From: a virus
Direction: 5' to 3' (one strand)
IMG/VR virus record: IMGVR_UViG_3300009094_000079
Span: 1 to 20,813 of that record
DNA length: 20,813 bases
Shown: positions 5,632-13,387 of the stretch, one piece after another
Layout of the letters: each line of letters starts with the position of its first letter
Numbering within the stretch: position 1 is the stretch's first letter
Program-made: the position numbers and the translations under genes
The notes under the pieces: model-generated
What the model was told of the DNA's origin: nothing
What the model saw: only the letters and a program-made list of their open reading frames with translations
The model's database searches: none

Positions 5632-5706
5632 CAGAGCGGTAAGCATATGGTAAGCATGGATTCACCCATACTCCGGGGGGAGTCTTCCAGTGCTACGGTC
5701 TGCGCC

Positions 5707-6048
5707 ATGAACTGCTGGACCATGACCTACTGGATGCTGGCGGATGACGGGGAGACCCCCATCCCCACCACGGATGTCCTGCGGTGGGGGGCGTGGTTCC
5801 AGACCGCAGACCGGGTGGTGCGGCAGGACTTCTGGGAAGGGCAGCCGGTGCAGACGGGAGTCTCCACGGTCTTCCTGGGACTGGATCATGACTTCCTCTG
5901 CACCGGCAGACCCGTGCTGTGGGAGTCTCTGGTTTACGGGACCAGCCTTGATGGGCAGATCACCCGCTACCGGTCACGGGCAGACGCACTGGCTGGGCAC
6001 GCCAGCCTGCTGGCAGCCGTCACGGCGCAGCTGAAGGTGGACCGGTGA
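5707..6048 (+). CDS. Conserved phage protein of unknown function (113 aa)
   Basis: It belongs, by recollection of pattern, to a family of small phage proteins of unknown function that carry WARWF-type, STVFLGLDH, ETMVFG and LDG-x-x-RY motifs. Here these appear as LRWGAWFQTADR, VSTVFLGLDHDF, LWESLVYG and LDGQITRYRSRADALAGH. No enzymatic function is established that I know of. The start is uncertain: ATG 5707 matches the family's N-terminus best. ATGs at 5647 and 5656 are possible, and the open frame extends to 5542 across the repeat arrays, which I treat as non-coding. It is transcribed toward the late operon. Confidence 0.7.
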   Translation: MNCWTMTYWMLADDGETPIPTTDVLRWGAWFQTADRVVRQDFWEGQPVQTGVSTVFLGLDHDFLCTGRPVLWESLVYGTSLDGQITRYRSRADALAGHASLLAAVTAQLKVDR

Positions 6049-6176
6049 CGCTGGACCACTGGCGTGGACGTGGGGGGCTTCTCGGCTGGCTGGTGCTGCG
6101 CTGGGGATGTCTGGCAGCTGTGGCGCTTCAGCCGTCACCTGCGGCACACGCACCGCAGGTGACGCTGGACGGCTGA
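6045..6176 (+). CDS. Possible 43-aa protein with signal-peptide-like segment
   Basis: A GTG start overlaps the preceding stop (GTGA). The product has basic residues near the N-terminus (HWRGRGG), a hydrophobic run GLLGWLVLRWGCLAAVAL and then PSPAAHA, which resembles a signal-peptidase site. The last third of the frame is a perfect hairpin (6134-6163), so the coding signal there is confounded. It may be a small membrane or exported peptide, or an accidental frame. No separate Shine-Dalgarno site is seen. Confidence 0.35.
   Translation: MTLDHWRGRGGLLGWLVLRWGCLAAVALQPSPAAHAPQVTLDG
6134..6163. terminator. Hairpin at the convergence of the two transcription directions
   Basis: GTCACCTGCGG (6134-6144) and CCGCAGGTGAC (6153-6163) form a perfect 11-bp stem with an 8-nt loop. 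It lies between the rightward gene ending at 6048 (or 6176) and the last leftward late gene ending at 6183. No T-tract follows on either strand. The position suggests a bidirectional terminator. Confidence 0.5.
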
Positions 6177-6182
6177 CTGCCG

Positions 6183-6317
6183 TTAGGTGGGCAGCTGTGA
6201 CGGTTCCTCACCACCCGGTGCAATCGGATGGGTCGGGAACCCTGGACCCTGACTCGGCCCCATTGGTCCTTCATCCCACGTCATCACCCCTTGAATTGTG
6301 ACTTGTCTTGTCGGCAT
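6183..6317 (-). CDS. Proline/glycine-rich small phage protein (44 aa), last late gene
   Basis: A short frame with a clear ribosome binding site (GAAGGGA about 7 nt before ATG 6317). The N-terminus MPTRQVTIQGVMTWDEGP is followed by Pro/Gly-rich sequence containing PTHPIAPGG. Longer Pro/Gly-rich proteins with a similar start and repeated HPI motifs occur at the end of tail modules in uncultured phages (recollection, not verified). This one would be a short version. Function is unknown, perhaps a virion-associated or fibre-linked peptide. It lies 28 bp after the 90-aa gene, in the late operon. Confidence 0.6.
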   Translation of the reverse strand: MPTRQVTIQGVMTWDEGPMGPSQGPGFPTHPIAPGGEEPSQLPT

Positions 6318-6345
6318 ATGTGTCCCTTCTTTCCCTTGCACGTTC

Positions 6346-6618
6346 TTAAAGACCAGTCCCCAGCAGTTGCTTCATCCATGTGGATGCCTTCAGCAGATCC
6401 CTAATGGCTGGCATGTCGCCCACGTAAAAGCCTTTCATGGCATTGACTTCTTCTTGACTCAACCCAAGTGTGATCAGGTCCGCATCGGGCCAGGACTCCA
6501 ACTGTGCTCGGAGATTGTCCGCACGCTGCACCGCATCCCGCACCATTGCAGCCACGCTGCCAGCGTCAGCCTGTAATTGTTCCGCCGTAAACTGCCGACC
6601 CGCTTGGATGATAGCCAT
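6346..6618 (-). CDS. Small tail-end phage protein (90 aa)
   Basis: A mostly helical protein of unknown function found at the end of tail modules. Visible features are AGRQFTAEQLQADAGSVAA, the segment SWPDADLITLGLSQEEV and a C-terminal KASTWMKQLLGTGL. The ATG at 6618 is preceded by GGAGAGGAAG with proper spacing, so I prefer it over the ATG at 6636. It could be a fibre chaperone or a minor structural protein (inference from position after the fibre-like gene). Confidence 0.65.
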   Translation of the reverse strand: MAIIQAGRQFTAEQLQADAGSVAAMVRDAVQRADNLRAQLESWPDADLITLGLSQEEVNAMKGFYVGDMPAIRDLLKASTWMKQLLGTGL

Positions 6619-6641
6619 TTCGGACTTCCTCTCCATTCACC

Positions 6642-7127
6642 CTAGAATTCATAGCTGATTTGTCCGCGCACGTAGAGTGACGACGTAGCGGTGAAGTCGC
6701 CTGAGGTCCGTTGCACCGTAAGCCACGTATACGGGGCTATTGAGATTTCCCCGACGCCGATCTCCCACACGGAGTTTAGAAAAATCACAACTGATGCCAT
6801 CATGGCCCCGCTCGGAAACGGAACAGCCGCGAGCGGGATACCAACGTGGATTTGATTGGTCGCTACGGACAGGCTCGATGCTTCTATTGAATACAGTACC
6901 GTGCAACATCGACCGACGGTGTGGTATTTGCCGAGTTTGCTGGAACTTGACCAGACGCCAGCATTTGTTGACAGTAGCGGCGTATACGGCACCCATACGC
7001 CGGTTCCTATCTCCGCATCTACCGCGTCCATCAACGCATCCACGTCTGCCTTATCCCAGACGGACCCGCTGACCCCATCCCCACTGTCATCAATCAGCGT
7101 GTTGTACCAGGTTCGATCTAACGCCAT
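6642..7127 (-). CDS. Tail-fibre-like protein (161 aa)
   Basis: The N-terminal 40 residues (LDRTWYNTLIDDSGDG ... VDALMDAVDAE) resemble the attachment segment of small phage receptor-binding proteins. The remainder is beta-rich with many Ser/Thr and aromatic residues and a C-terminal SLYVRGQISYEF, typical of a trimeric jelly-roll-like fibre tip. The start overlaps the stop of the tail hub gene by one base (TAATG), and GAAGGTGG serves as ribosome binding site. It is the best candidate in the window for host recognition, though the family is assigned by pattern only. Confidence 0.6.
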   Translation of the reverse strand: MALDRTWYNTLIDDSGDGVSGSVWDKADVDALMDAVDAEIGTGVWVPYTPLLSTNAGVWSSSSKLGKYHTVGRCCTVLYSIEASSLSVATNQIHVGIPLAAVPFPSGAMMASVVIFLNSVWEIGVGEISIAPYTWLTVQRTSGDFTATSSLYVRGQISYEF

Positions 7128-9550
7128 TAGGGCACGCCACCTTCCCGGCCACGCAGCCGCCGCAGTAAGTCCGCAAAGGTAAACAGTTTGTTGGTGGCTT
7201 CAATGGTCCGCAGCGGATACGGCGTACCCCGCGCACCCGCAATGGCTATCTCACTAAACGTCACCCGCTGAATACGGAACGTCCCATTGATCGGCGGCTG
7301 GCTGATGTTCACGGTAATCAATCGGCCCACCTGCAGGGACGGGTCACGGGATTCAAAGCGCAGGGTCAGGTGGGGGTCTTTCCGTTCCAGCAGCGTGGCG
7401 GTCATGTTCGCCAGCAGTTCCACGGGTCCGAAGCGGCTATCACTCAGCGCATACTCAATGACCCCATCGTCTGGCACCGCTGCCTGTCCTGGGAACTTCA
7501 GCCGGTCTGCCATCACATCCCGTGCTGCCGTGTCTGTCTGTTCCAGACGGATGGTCACCGTATCCCCCTTGCGCAGCGGCTGCAGCAGCGCACCCGTGCC
7601 AGATGCAGGCACCCCCACCAGCCGTGGCTGAATCAGCACCTGTGTGCCATACCGCACTGTGGCTGTCAGGGATCCAGGTCCACTGGCAGGAAGTCCGGTC
7701 AATGTCCCCGCACCGATACCGCCATACTTCACCACCAGATTGCCCACCCGTGCCCAGCCACCACTGGTGCCCCCGTCTGCCTCAAAGGGTCCAGTGGCAG
7801 ACACGGGCAGGTCTGTGACCCCTGCAGACACCTGCCGGTTATCCGTCAGCCCAGAGGTATCAGTGGTGGGTGGCGCTGCGCCCAGCAGGTTATCCCCCGT
7901 CGTATCAAAGAAGACCGTATCGGTGTTGTTATTCAACGTGGTCAACAGCTTCAGCTGTGATCCATTCGTCATGGTCCGGTACACCTTGCGCTGCGTGATC
8001 GGGGGTGTCGTCGCTGCCGCGATAGGGATCTGCGTCAGTTTTAGGTTACTGAAGATCGGGCCTTCTGGTGGACGCAGATTGTAATCATGGGCAATGTCCC
8101 CGTCTGGCGGGTTATAGGTCAGCGTCAACCATCCCGGTGACCCAGAGATAGGATTGGCTGGCACGTCCACAAACCCGCAGGAATAGTACGTGCCAGCATT
8201 CGCCAACGTGCGATAGATCCAGACCTGCAGATACCGTGCGGGGGGTGGACTATTACTAAACCCGCTCAGATACGTAAAGCCTTGCGGGGCCAGTAGCGTA
8301 TCCCCGCACCAGATCTGCCAATACTTCCCGTTATAGGTCAGTGGTCCAGCAACAGGACCGTTCCAGGACTTCGTGCCCCCTTCAATACTGAAGATGGTGA
8401 AGAAGTGATAGACCCCACCCACCACTGGTCCTGGTGTCCCCGCTGGCGTGGTGGACTCCCGCATGGTGCAGGACGTGGGCACTGGCGGGTTCTGCCCAGA
8501 CGGGATGCCAGTGACCAGTGGACCCGGCAGGGTTTCGCCAGACCCCGTGACAAAGGTCACGGCGTACTTATAGGATGCCCCCACCGTCAACGCTGATGCG
8601 CCACCGTATTGGATGACGGATGGCGCACTGGTCGGACTATTGCCCACCCCCACCAGCGCACCAGTCCCACCACGTCCACGCACACCCGCATACGTCACCC
8701 GCTGGGCATTGATTTCCACAATGCCACCCGTGGGCGTATACCAGGACTGCTGCGTATTCTCCCCTTCATCCAGCGGTATCTCTGTGGCACCCGCCTGCAC
8801 ATCAATCACCGCACTGACTCCACCCCCACGACCAATGACGCGGGTGATGACCTGCGATAAGTCTTCCGTCAGTGTAAAGTGCCGTGCCGTGCGTGGGGTG
8901 GAGTCCGTAATGGAATACGCCGTGCCGGGTTCACTGGTGTACAGATGCAGGTCACCGGCATAGTCCACATACCAGTACGCGCCAATCCGCCGACAGATTT
9001 CCGTCAGGCAACTGGGCACCTGTTCATTCGTGAAGGTGATCGCATCAATGACCGGCAGTCCCGCCTGCACGTGCTGCGTGGTGACATTGCGGCAGAAGCG
9101 GGTGATCAGGTCCACCGCAATGGTGGACGCGGACTGGTTCACGTAGGTGCCCAGCACCAGCGTGCGCTGCATCATCCAGGTGGGATCAATGCAGTTGATG
9201 TCATACGCCACGTTCTGCTTCGTGTCTTCATACAGCAGCGTGGTTTCCAGAATCCTGCCCCCGAATAGCTGATGGTCGGCGGAGTACTCCCCCGTATAGA
9301 CCTGTAGCGTCTGCCCAGCCACGGGAGTGAACCCACTGGTTCTGAACTGCGCCGTGTCTGGCTGTTCATTCAGCTGGTGGGTAATCCCTGCCCCTTCAAT
9401 CCGCAGACCCTTGCCGGGTCCGGTCTGGGGATTACTGCCATTGATGATGCCTGCCATCCACGCTTCATAGACATTCAGCCGTGCGGCCTTCAGCCGCATC
9501 ATGCCCAGACGGGCACAGCCCTGTTTATGGTTCGGGGATAGGGGGGCCAT
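7127..9550 (-). CDS. Tail hub / tip protein with duplicated beta modules (807 aa)
   Basis: A large tail protein directly after the tape measure, the usual place for a distal tail or hub protein. Residues 45-240 look like a hub domain (QTLQVYTGEY, FGGRILETTLLYED, WYVDYAGDLHLYTSE). Two related modules are seen at about 250-300 (AGATEIPLDEGEN ... INAQRVTYAGV) and 575-635 (AGVTDLPVSATGP ... VGNLVVKYGG), an internal duplication. Between them lie fibronectin-III-like stretches at about 323-350 (YKYAVTFVTGSGETLPGP) and 505-565 (RKVYRTMTNGSQLKLLTTL). The C-terminus has RLITVNISQPPINGTFRIQRV, common in hub proteins. The start at 9550 has no strong ribosome binding site; ATG 9502 is an alternative. Confidence 0.75.
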   Translation of the reverse strand: MAPLSPNHKQGCARLGMMRLKAARLNVYEAWMAGIINGSNPQTGPGKGLRIEGAGITHQLNEQPDTAQFRTSGFTPVAGQTLQVYTGEYSADHQLFGGRILETTLLYEDTKQNVAYDINCIDPTWMMQRTLVLGTYVNQSASTIAVDLITRFCRNVTTQHVQAGLPVIDAITFTNEQVPSCLTEICRRIGAYWYVDYAGDLHLYTSEPGTAYSITDSTPRTARHFTLTEDLSQVITRVIGRGGGVSAVIDVQAGATEIPLDEGENTQQSWYTPTGGIVEINAQRVTYAGVRGRGGTGALVGVGNSPTSAPSVIQYGGASALTVGASYKYAVTFVTGSGETLPGPLVTGIPSGQNPPVPTSCTMRESTTPAGTPGPVVGGVYHFFTIFSIEGGTKSWNGPVAGPLTYNGKYWQIWCGDTLLAPQGFTYLSGFSNSPPPARYLQVWIYRTLANAGTYYSCGFVDVPANPISGSPGWLTLTYNPPDGDIAHDYNLRPPEGPIFSNLKLTQIPIAAATTPPITQRKVYRTMTNGSQLKLLTTLNNNTDTVFFDTTGDNLLGAAPPTTDTSGLTDNRQVSAGVTDLPVSATGPFEADGGTSGGWARVGNLVVKYGGIGAGTLTGLPASGPGSLTATVRYGTQVLIQPRLVGVPASGTGALLQPLRKGDTVTIRLEQTDTAARDVMADRLKFPGQAAVPDDGVIEYALSDSRFGPVELLANMTATLLERKDPHLTLRFESRDPSLQVGRLITVNISQPPINGTFRIQRVTFSEIAIAGARGTPYPLRTIEATNKLFTFADLLRRLRGREGGVP

Positions 9551-9554
9551 GGCT

Positions 9555-11279
9555 TTACAGCCGGATCCCGTTCCGTTTCATTTCACCCACCAGCTTCCCG
9601 GCAATGTCACTGGCGTCCGTGCTGTTCACATTCACGTTCAGGGTATTACCCCACGGCGTGGTGGTGTCATTGCGGGTCAGCTGTCCATACGTGGGCATCA
9701 CCCCTGACTGCTTCAGCCGGTCAAACTGATAGCCACCCGTGGCAATCTGCATCCCCGTAGCGACACCCGCCTTGTTGTAGGCGTCCATCAGGGCATTGCC
9801 TGCCGCTAGTGACTCCCAAGCCGTCATGGCGGTATTACCCATGTCCCGCAGCGCCACAGACAGCTGTTTGGTGGAGTCCGTCAGTTCATCCGTGGCCTTA
9901 GTCGAATCTTCCAGCGGCTTCTTATAGTCCTTCGCCTGCGTCTTGGAGAATTCATCCGCCATACGCTGGGTCTCTGCTTCATAGGCAGCGGCTGAATCCT
10001 TCATGCGGTCAATATCCGCCACGACACTATTTGCCGTGATGGTGACCTTCTCCCCCACATTCCCCCATTCCGCACCCAGACCCGTGGTGATGGTGATGTG
10101 CGTCTTCAGTTCATCAGACGCAGCCTTCACCTGCTGCACTGAGAGACCGTAAGCAGTTGCCACGGCTGACTGGGAGGCACCTAACTGCAAGTCCGCCTGC
10201 ACCGCCTTCAAAGTCTCAGGGGTCATACTGACCAGCAGTCCACCATACCCCTTGCGCACTTCGCCCAGTTCCTTCTCTGCCGCAGCCAGTGCCTTCGCGG
10301 CAGCTTCATGTTCCCGCTTGGCGTCAGCTTCAGCCTTCTCCCGTTTGGCACGTTCCACGGGAGTCTCACCCGCGCCAGGACCAAACCCCCCCTGCCGTTC
10401 TATCTCCGCTAACTCTGCTTTCGTCAGTTTGGATGCGGTGTCCTTCGCTGCACTGCCAATGGCACTTAGCTGCTGCAGAAAGATGGAAGTGGTCGGACTA
10501 TCCACCCACATCTGAATCGTCTTCAGCAGTCCCTGCTTCGCCACCTGTTCACCAGACAGCAGCAGACTCCCCGCTGTCCCCACCGCTGCGTTCTTAGCTG
10601 CGGTACTCCAACTGGAAATGGCACTCTCTGCCGCAGCCAGTGCTGCCACCTGCTGGTCACTGGACGTGACGGCAGCTTCACCCACCGCACGCATGTCACT
10701 GACCAGTGTGGGCAGTAACTTTGCGCCGGACTCCCCAAACAATTCCACCGCACGCTGCGCTTGTTCGGCAGGGTCTGCAATCCCACGCAGCGCATCAGAG
10801 ACTTGCAGCAGCTGGTCATACGGCTTCGCTGCGGCAAACTGCCGGAATTCAATCCCCAGTGCCTCTACCGCCAGCTGTCCCTTCTCTGTATCCAGCGCCA
10901 CCTGCATCTTGCTCGCGGCATTCGTTATCTGGTCCAGCGAGTTACCAGACTGTTCAGCGGTATAGGACAGCCGCTGCACCTGTTCCACCGTCAGCCCAGT
11001 CTGCTGGGATAGCCGTGTCAGGTCTGAGGCAGTCTGTAAGATCTCCTTGCCAAATCCAATGACCGCATCCACGCTGAACGCAATCCCGAATGCCCCCGCA
11101 ATAGACTTCAGCGTGCCGGTCATCTGCGACAGGGACTTATCGGATCCCCCCAGTTCTTTGTTCAGGGCACTGCCGGTCTTCTCCGCCTGATCTTCCATGT
11201 ACGCCAGTTCCACACTGGCGGCTTTGGTCTCACTGATGAAGTCTGAGAAGTCTGCGTCAATGGTGGCAGCTAAAGCCAT
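9555..11279 (-). CDS. Tail tape measure protein (574 aa)
   Basis: It sits directly after the frameshifting chaperone genes, as tape measures do. The N-terminal 250 residues show the TMP pattern: SQMTGTLKSIAGAFGIAF, LTRLSQQTGLTVEQVQRL, NSLDQITNAASKMQ, LRGIADPAEQAQRAVELFGE, with SGAKLLPTL. A charged, Ala-rich helical stretch with coiled-coil character follows at about 300-350 (RAKREKAEADAKREHEAAAK). At the often-quoted 0.15 nm per residue, 574 residues would set a tail of about 85 nm, so a fairly short siphovirus tail. No peptidase or lysozyme insertion is seen. Confidence 0.85.
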   Translation of the reverse strand: MALAATIDADFSDFISETKAASVELAYMEDQAEKTGSALNKELGGSDKSLSQMTGTLKSIAGAFGIAFSVDAVIGFGKEILQTASDLTRLSQQTGLTVEQVQRLSYTAEQSGNSLDQITNAASKMQVALDTEKGQLAVEALGIEFRQFAAAKPYDQLLQVSDALRGIADPAEQAQRAVELFGESGAKLLPTLVSDMRAVGEAAVTSSDQQVAALAAAESAISSWSTAAKNAAVGTAGSLLLSGEQVAKQGLLKTIQMWVDSPTTSIFLQQLSAIGSAAKDTASKLTKAELAEIERQGGFGPGAGETPVERAKREKAEADAKREHEAAAKALAAAEKELGEVRKGYGGLLVSMTPETLKAVQADLQLGASQSAVATAYGLSVQQVKAASDELKTHITITTGLGAEWGNVGEKVTITANSVVADIDRMKDSAAAYEAETQRMADEFSKTQAKDYKKPLEDSTKATDELTDSTKQLSVALRDMGNTAMTAWESLAAGNALMDAYNKAGVATGMQIATGGYQFDRLKQSGVMPTYGQLTRNDTTTPWGNTLNVNVNSTDASDIAGKLVGEMKRNGIRL

Positions 11280-11282
11280 GGT

Positions 11283-11791
11283 CTATGCCCGTGCGCTGCG
11301 GTGCAGGTCATCCACGATGATCGAATAGATATGTTCCGGCAATTGCTGCACGGCATTCCAGGTCAATCCCGTCAGGCGACAGACTGCAAGGTCTGAGGCA
11401 ATGGCGCGACGGTACCATCGGTTTTTTTTTGATCCTCTGCCGCTGCCCCAATGGTGGCATCATGCGCTTGCACCGCTTGCTTCACCTGCAGCGCCACGGG
11501 AATGCGCAGGTTATTCAGTACGTCTTGCAGGTCTTCCGGCTTCAGTCCCTTGATGTCGATCCGTTCCCCGCTACTGTCGGTCAGCGTCCAGTCCACCAGA
11601 TAGGCAATGACCAGCGCATCACTGTTCTTCAGCGCATCGCGGTGTAACTTCCCGTCGTCTGTTTCCCGATACACCCGCGCCAGCATGGCGATATGCTGCC
11701 CGTGGTTTAGTTCTTCATGGACGGTCAGGGTCCAGCCATCCACGGGCAGCGGCAGCACTTTGGTACGGGGGGTGACCACGGCAGACGGCAT
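11283..11791 (-). CDS. Tail assembly chaperone GT fusion made by -1 frameshift (169 aa)
   Basis: Ribosomes that slip -1 on the A-tract (11422-11430, minus strand) leave the 0 frame after residue 123 and continue for 46 codons to a TAG at 11283-11285. The added part reads WYRRAIASDLAVCRLTGL and WNAVQQLPEHIYSIIVDD, with an intact coding pattern up to 4 bp before the tape measure. In lambda the GT product, made at a few percent of G, links the tail tube protein to the tape measure; this architecture is conserved in long-tailed phages (established knowledge). Gene order here is the canonical tail tube, G/GT, tape measure, with one small extra gene. Confidence 0.75.
11372..11791 (-). CDS. Tail assembly chaperone, G-like unshifted form (139 aa)
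   Basis: The 0-frame product begins at ATG 11791 with GGAAGG upstream and ends after QTLQSVA. It contains VLPLPVDGWTLTVHEELNHGQHIAMLARVYRET and IAYLVDWTLTDSSGERIDI, as in phage tail chaperones that bind the tape measure during assembly. The last 16 codons, after the A-tract, are the out-of-frame tail of the shorter form. Start and most of the sequence are shared with the frameshift product at 11283-11791. Confidence 0.75.
   Translation of the reverse strand: MPSAVVTPRTKVLPLPVDGWTLTVHEELNHGQHIAMLARVYRETDDGKLHRDALKNSDALVIAYLVDWTLTDSSGERIDIKGLKPEDLQDVLNNLRIPVALQVKQAVQAHDATIGAAAEDQKKTDGTVAPLPQTLQSVA
11422..11430 (-). promoter_or_regulatory. Programmed -1 ribosomal frameshift site (A9)
   Basis: Nine consecutive A on the minus strand are read as CAA AAA AAA ACC in frame 0. 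They contain the canonical slippery heptamer A AAA AAA. After a -1 slip decoding resumes at AAC and stays open for 46 codons. This sits near the 3' end of the G-like gene, as in lambda G/GT. No long downstream hairpin was identified. Confidence 0.7.
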
Positions 11792-11794
11792 GTC

Positions 11795-12085
11795 TTACCT
11801 TCCTTCAGGTGGACCCAGTGCAGCCGTCAGTGCCGCACCCTGCACCTGCAGAGACTTCGGCAGCACGGGGAAACACCACAGCCCTGCAGGCTTCGTCTTC
11901 CGTGGTGCGGTAAACAGTAGCGGCAGCTGGCGCAGCCGGAAGGAGTCCGCACGTTCCACGTGGGCAGTCAGCGTGAACTTGAATTGGTCATCACGGCACA
12001 GCGTCCAGCGGCTTAGTTCTGCCGCATCACTTCCGGACCAGAGAATGGTTCCCCGCTGCCCACGCAGCACGATCGTGCGGAACAC
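11795..12085 (-). CDS. Small protein between tail tube and chaperone genes (96 aa)
   Basis: I do not recognise it. A GTG start at 12085 has GAAGGG 5-6 nt upstream. Beta-rich sequence (TIVLRGQRGTILWSG, QFKFTLTAHVERAD) is followed by a Pro/Gly-rich C-terminus. It begins 9 bp after the tail tube stop and ends 3 bp before the chaperone start, so it belongs to the tail operon. A tail assembly or minor tail role is inferred from position. Confidence 0.6.
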   Translation of the reverse strand: MFRTIVLRGQRGTILWSGSDAAELSRWTLCRDDQFKFTLTAHVERADSFRLRQLPLLFTAPRKTKPAGLWCFPVLPKSLQVQGAALTAALGPPEGR

Positions 12086-12094
12086 GTCAGCCCT

Positions 12095-12514
12095 TCACGG
12101 CGCAGTGGGCAACGTCCACGGGCCAGCCGCCATAAAGGTGCCCGTCAATGCCGGTGCCCCTTCCACATCCGTATCCAGGTTGGCATCCATGTACGCCAGC
12201 CCGGTGAAGCTGTGGGGTGTTGCGGTGCTGGGGTCATTGCTGTGCGGGATGAGTTCTAAGTAACCCGGCGCAGTTAGTGCTGTCGCTTCGATCAGCGACA
12301 TATCCGCACTATTCCAGAAGCCACTTAGATCCCCTGAGATATCACGCATCCCTGGAATATAGACACGGTTTGAGTCTTGGAAGCAAGTTACGTTTATCTT
12401 CTCTGTACTCAAACTCAGGGTCCATGACTTAATGGACACTAACGCCACGGCTGTGACACCACCCGCACCAGTGGGATCCCATTTCACCAGTCCATCACGG
12501 CCTGCTCTAATCAT
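12095..12514 (-). CDS. Major tail (tube) protein (139 aa)
   Basis: I chose ATG 12514, which overlaps the stop of the previous gene (ATGA) and has GGAGAAGG upstream; the frame extends to 12568 without a better start. Visible pattern: VALVSIKSWTLSLSTEKINVTCF, NRVYIPGMRDISGDLSGFWN and YMDANLDTDVEGAPALTGTF, with alternating strands and a late ALTGTFMAAGPW typical of tail tube proteins that end on a strand aiding ring stacking. Position between the tail completion proteins and the chaperones is canonical. Confidence 0.75.
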   Translation of the reverse strand: MIRAGRDGLVKWDPTGAGGVTAVALVSIKSWTLSLSTEKINVTCFQDSNRVYIPGMRDISGDLSGFWNSADMSLIEATALTAPGYLELIPHSNDPSTATPHSFTGLAYMDANLDTDVEGAPALTGTFMAAGPWTLPTAP

Positions 12515-12957
12515 TGTCCTTCTCCCAATGGCGTGACCATCACGCGGTAATGCCCACCCTGATGCCACCAGCGAATGTTCTGATCCACAGAGTCCACTTC
12601 GGGATATCTGATGCGTTCGGTCCGTACCGTGGACATCCAGCCATAGCCAGGAATGGTCAGCGGCTGGTCTTCCAGCACCGCATCAATGCGTGCCGCTGCG
12701 GCTTCCACATCACTGCCCACACTGTCCATCACCACAGCCTTGACGTTATAGGTGATGTCTTCTATGGCACGTCGGTCTGCGCTGTCTTCCGCAAATTGCC
12801 ACTCACTGAAATCCACCACCAGCGCCACTAACACAAACTGCCGTCTGTCCCGTGGGGCCACCCCGAAGTACACGCCACCCGGACAGACGGCCTGCAGCTG
12901 CGCATCAGCCGCCAGCGCACTGACGACGGCGGTATCCACGGCGCTGACATCAGGCAC
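12511..12957 (-). CDS. Tail completion protein (gp17/DUF3168-like, 148 aa)
   Basis: The first 35 residues (AVDTAVVSALAADAQLQAVCPGGVYFGVAPRD) match the DUF3168-like pattern with 'L..D..L...CPGGVY' and 'P..FVLV'. A central helix VEAAAARIDAVLEDQPL and a late strand GHYRVMVTPLG complete the fold. Such proteins (SPP1 gp17, HK97 gp10-adjacent, lambda gpU type) connect the head-neck with the tail. The gene overlaps its upstream neighbour by 8 bp. Confidence 0.7.
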   Translation of the reverse strand: MPDVSAVDTAVVSALAADAQLQAVCPGGVYFGVAPRDRRQFVLVALVVDFSEWQFAEDSADRRAIEDITYNVKAVVMDSVGSDVEAAAARIDAVLEDQPLTIPGYGWMSTVRTERIRYPEVDSVDQNIRWWHQGGHYRVMVTPLGEGQ

Positions 12958-13387
12958 TGCCCGTCACCACAAACTTCTTTGCCCGGAGAATGGCGGCATA
13001 CGCTGGCTGCAGTTCCCGGTTCATGCGCAGAATGACGGGCCAGAAGATGTGCAGGCCATACATCATGCCCCGGTTCCCATACTCTGGACCCCAGGAGGTA
13101 TGACGGGCCACCGTGCCATCTTCAATCAGGTGCGCCAGTGGAGACTTCACCACCACGGTAGACGTGGCAACAGCCAGCCGCTTCGTCCCGGACTTCTTCC
13201 CTTTCTCCACCGCGACACTGCGGCGCAGGTTCCCAGTCCTGCGGGGATAGGCACGCCGTATCTCTTTCGCGGCTTCCTGTGCCTTACTGTTGACCACGGC
13301 CAGTGCTTCTGTCGCCAGTTGGTCAGGCAGCTGCAGCAGGTTCTGCTGTTCAGCCTTCACCCCTTTGATGGTCAGCTTGGTCTTCAT
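12950..13387 (-). CDS. HK97 gp10-like neck / tail protein (145 aa)
   Basis: The pattern YPRRTGNLRRSV and SPLAHLIEDGT is diagnostic of the HK97-gp10_like family (PF04883), which sits at the head-tail junction. The N-terminus (MKTKLTIKGVKAEQQNLLQLPDQ) and an early helix AVVNSKAQEAAKEIRRA fit as well. The start overlaps the previous stop (ATGA). Confidence 0.85.
   Translation of the reverse strand: MKTKLTIKGVKAEQQNLLQLPDQLATEALAVVNSKAQEAAKEIRRAYPRRTGNLRRSVAVEKGKKSGTKRLAVATSTVVVKSPLAHLIEDGTVARHTSWGPEYGNRGMMYGLHIFWPVILRMNRELQPAYAAILRAKKFVVTGSA

Larger units (their letters stand above)
5200..5706. other. Gene-free, structure-rich region; candidate attP, origin or control region
   Basis: About 500 bp without a convincing gene, lying between the end of the integrase operon and the next gene. 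It holds a perfect 12-bp palindrome CCCCTGCAGGGG (5287-5298), a 13-bp inverted repeat with a 40-bp loop (5300-5365), three sets of 10-bp-phased repeats (5381, 5531, 5591) and a 13-bp direct repeat spaced 100 bp (5468 and 5568). Integrase-type attP sites commonly lie next to the integrase operon and carry direct repeats for arm binding (established knowledge), so attP is one candidate; an origin with iterons is another. No tRNA-like 3' end that would mark the core was recognised. Confidence 0.5.

Noticed and set aside
5542-5706. Upstream extension of the 113-aa gene to ATG 5542
   Set aside because: It would translate the 10-bp repeat arrays into low-quality sequence; family-like residues begin only near 5707, although 5647 or 5656 cannot be ruled out as start.
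6230-6300. tRNA remnant as attachment core
   Set aside because: The stretch lacks a T-arm motif and acceptor pairing; no tRNA could be folded by eye anywhere in the window.
11422-11430. Sequencing error in the poly-T/A run
   Set aside because: A homopolymer error is possible, but position, slippery heptamer, continuing frame and gene order all match a known programmed frameshift. Kept as a check in the finding.
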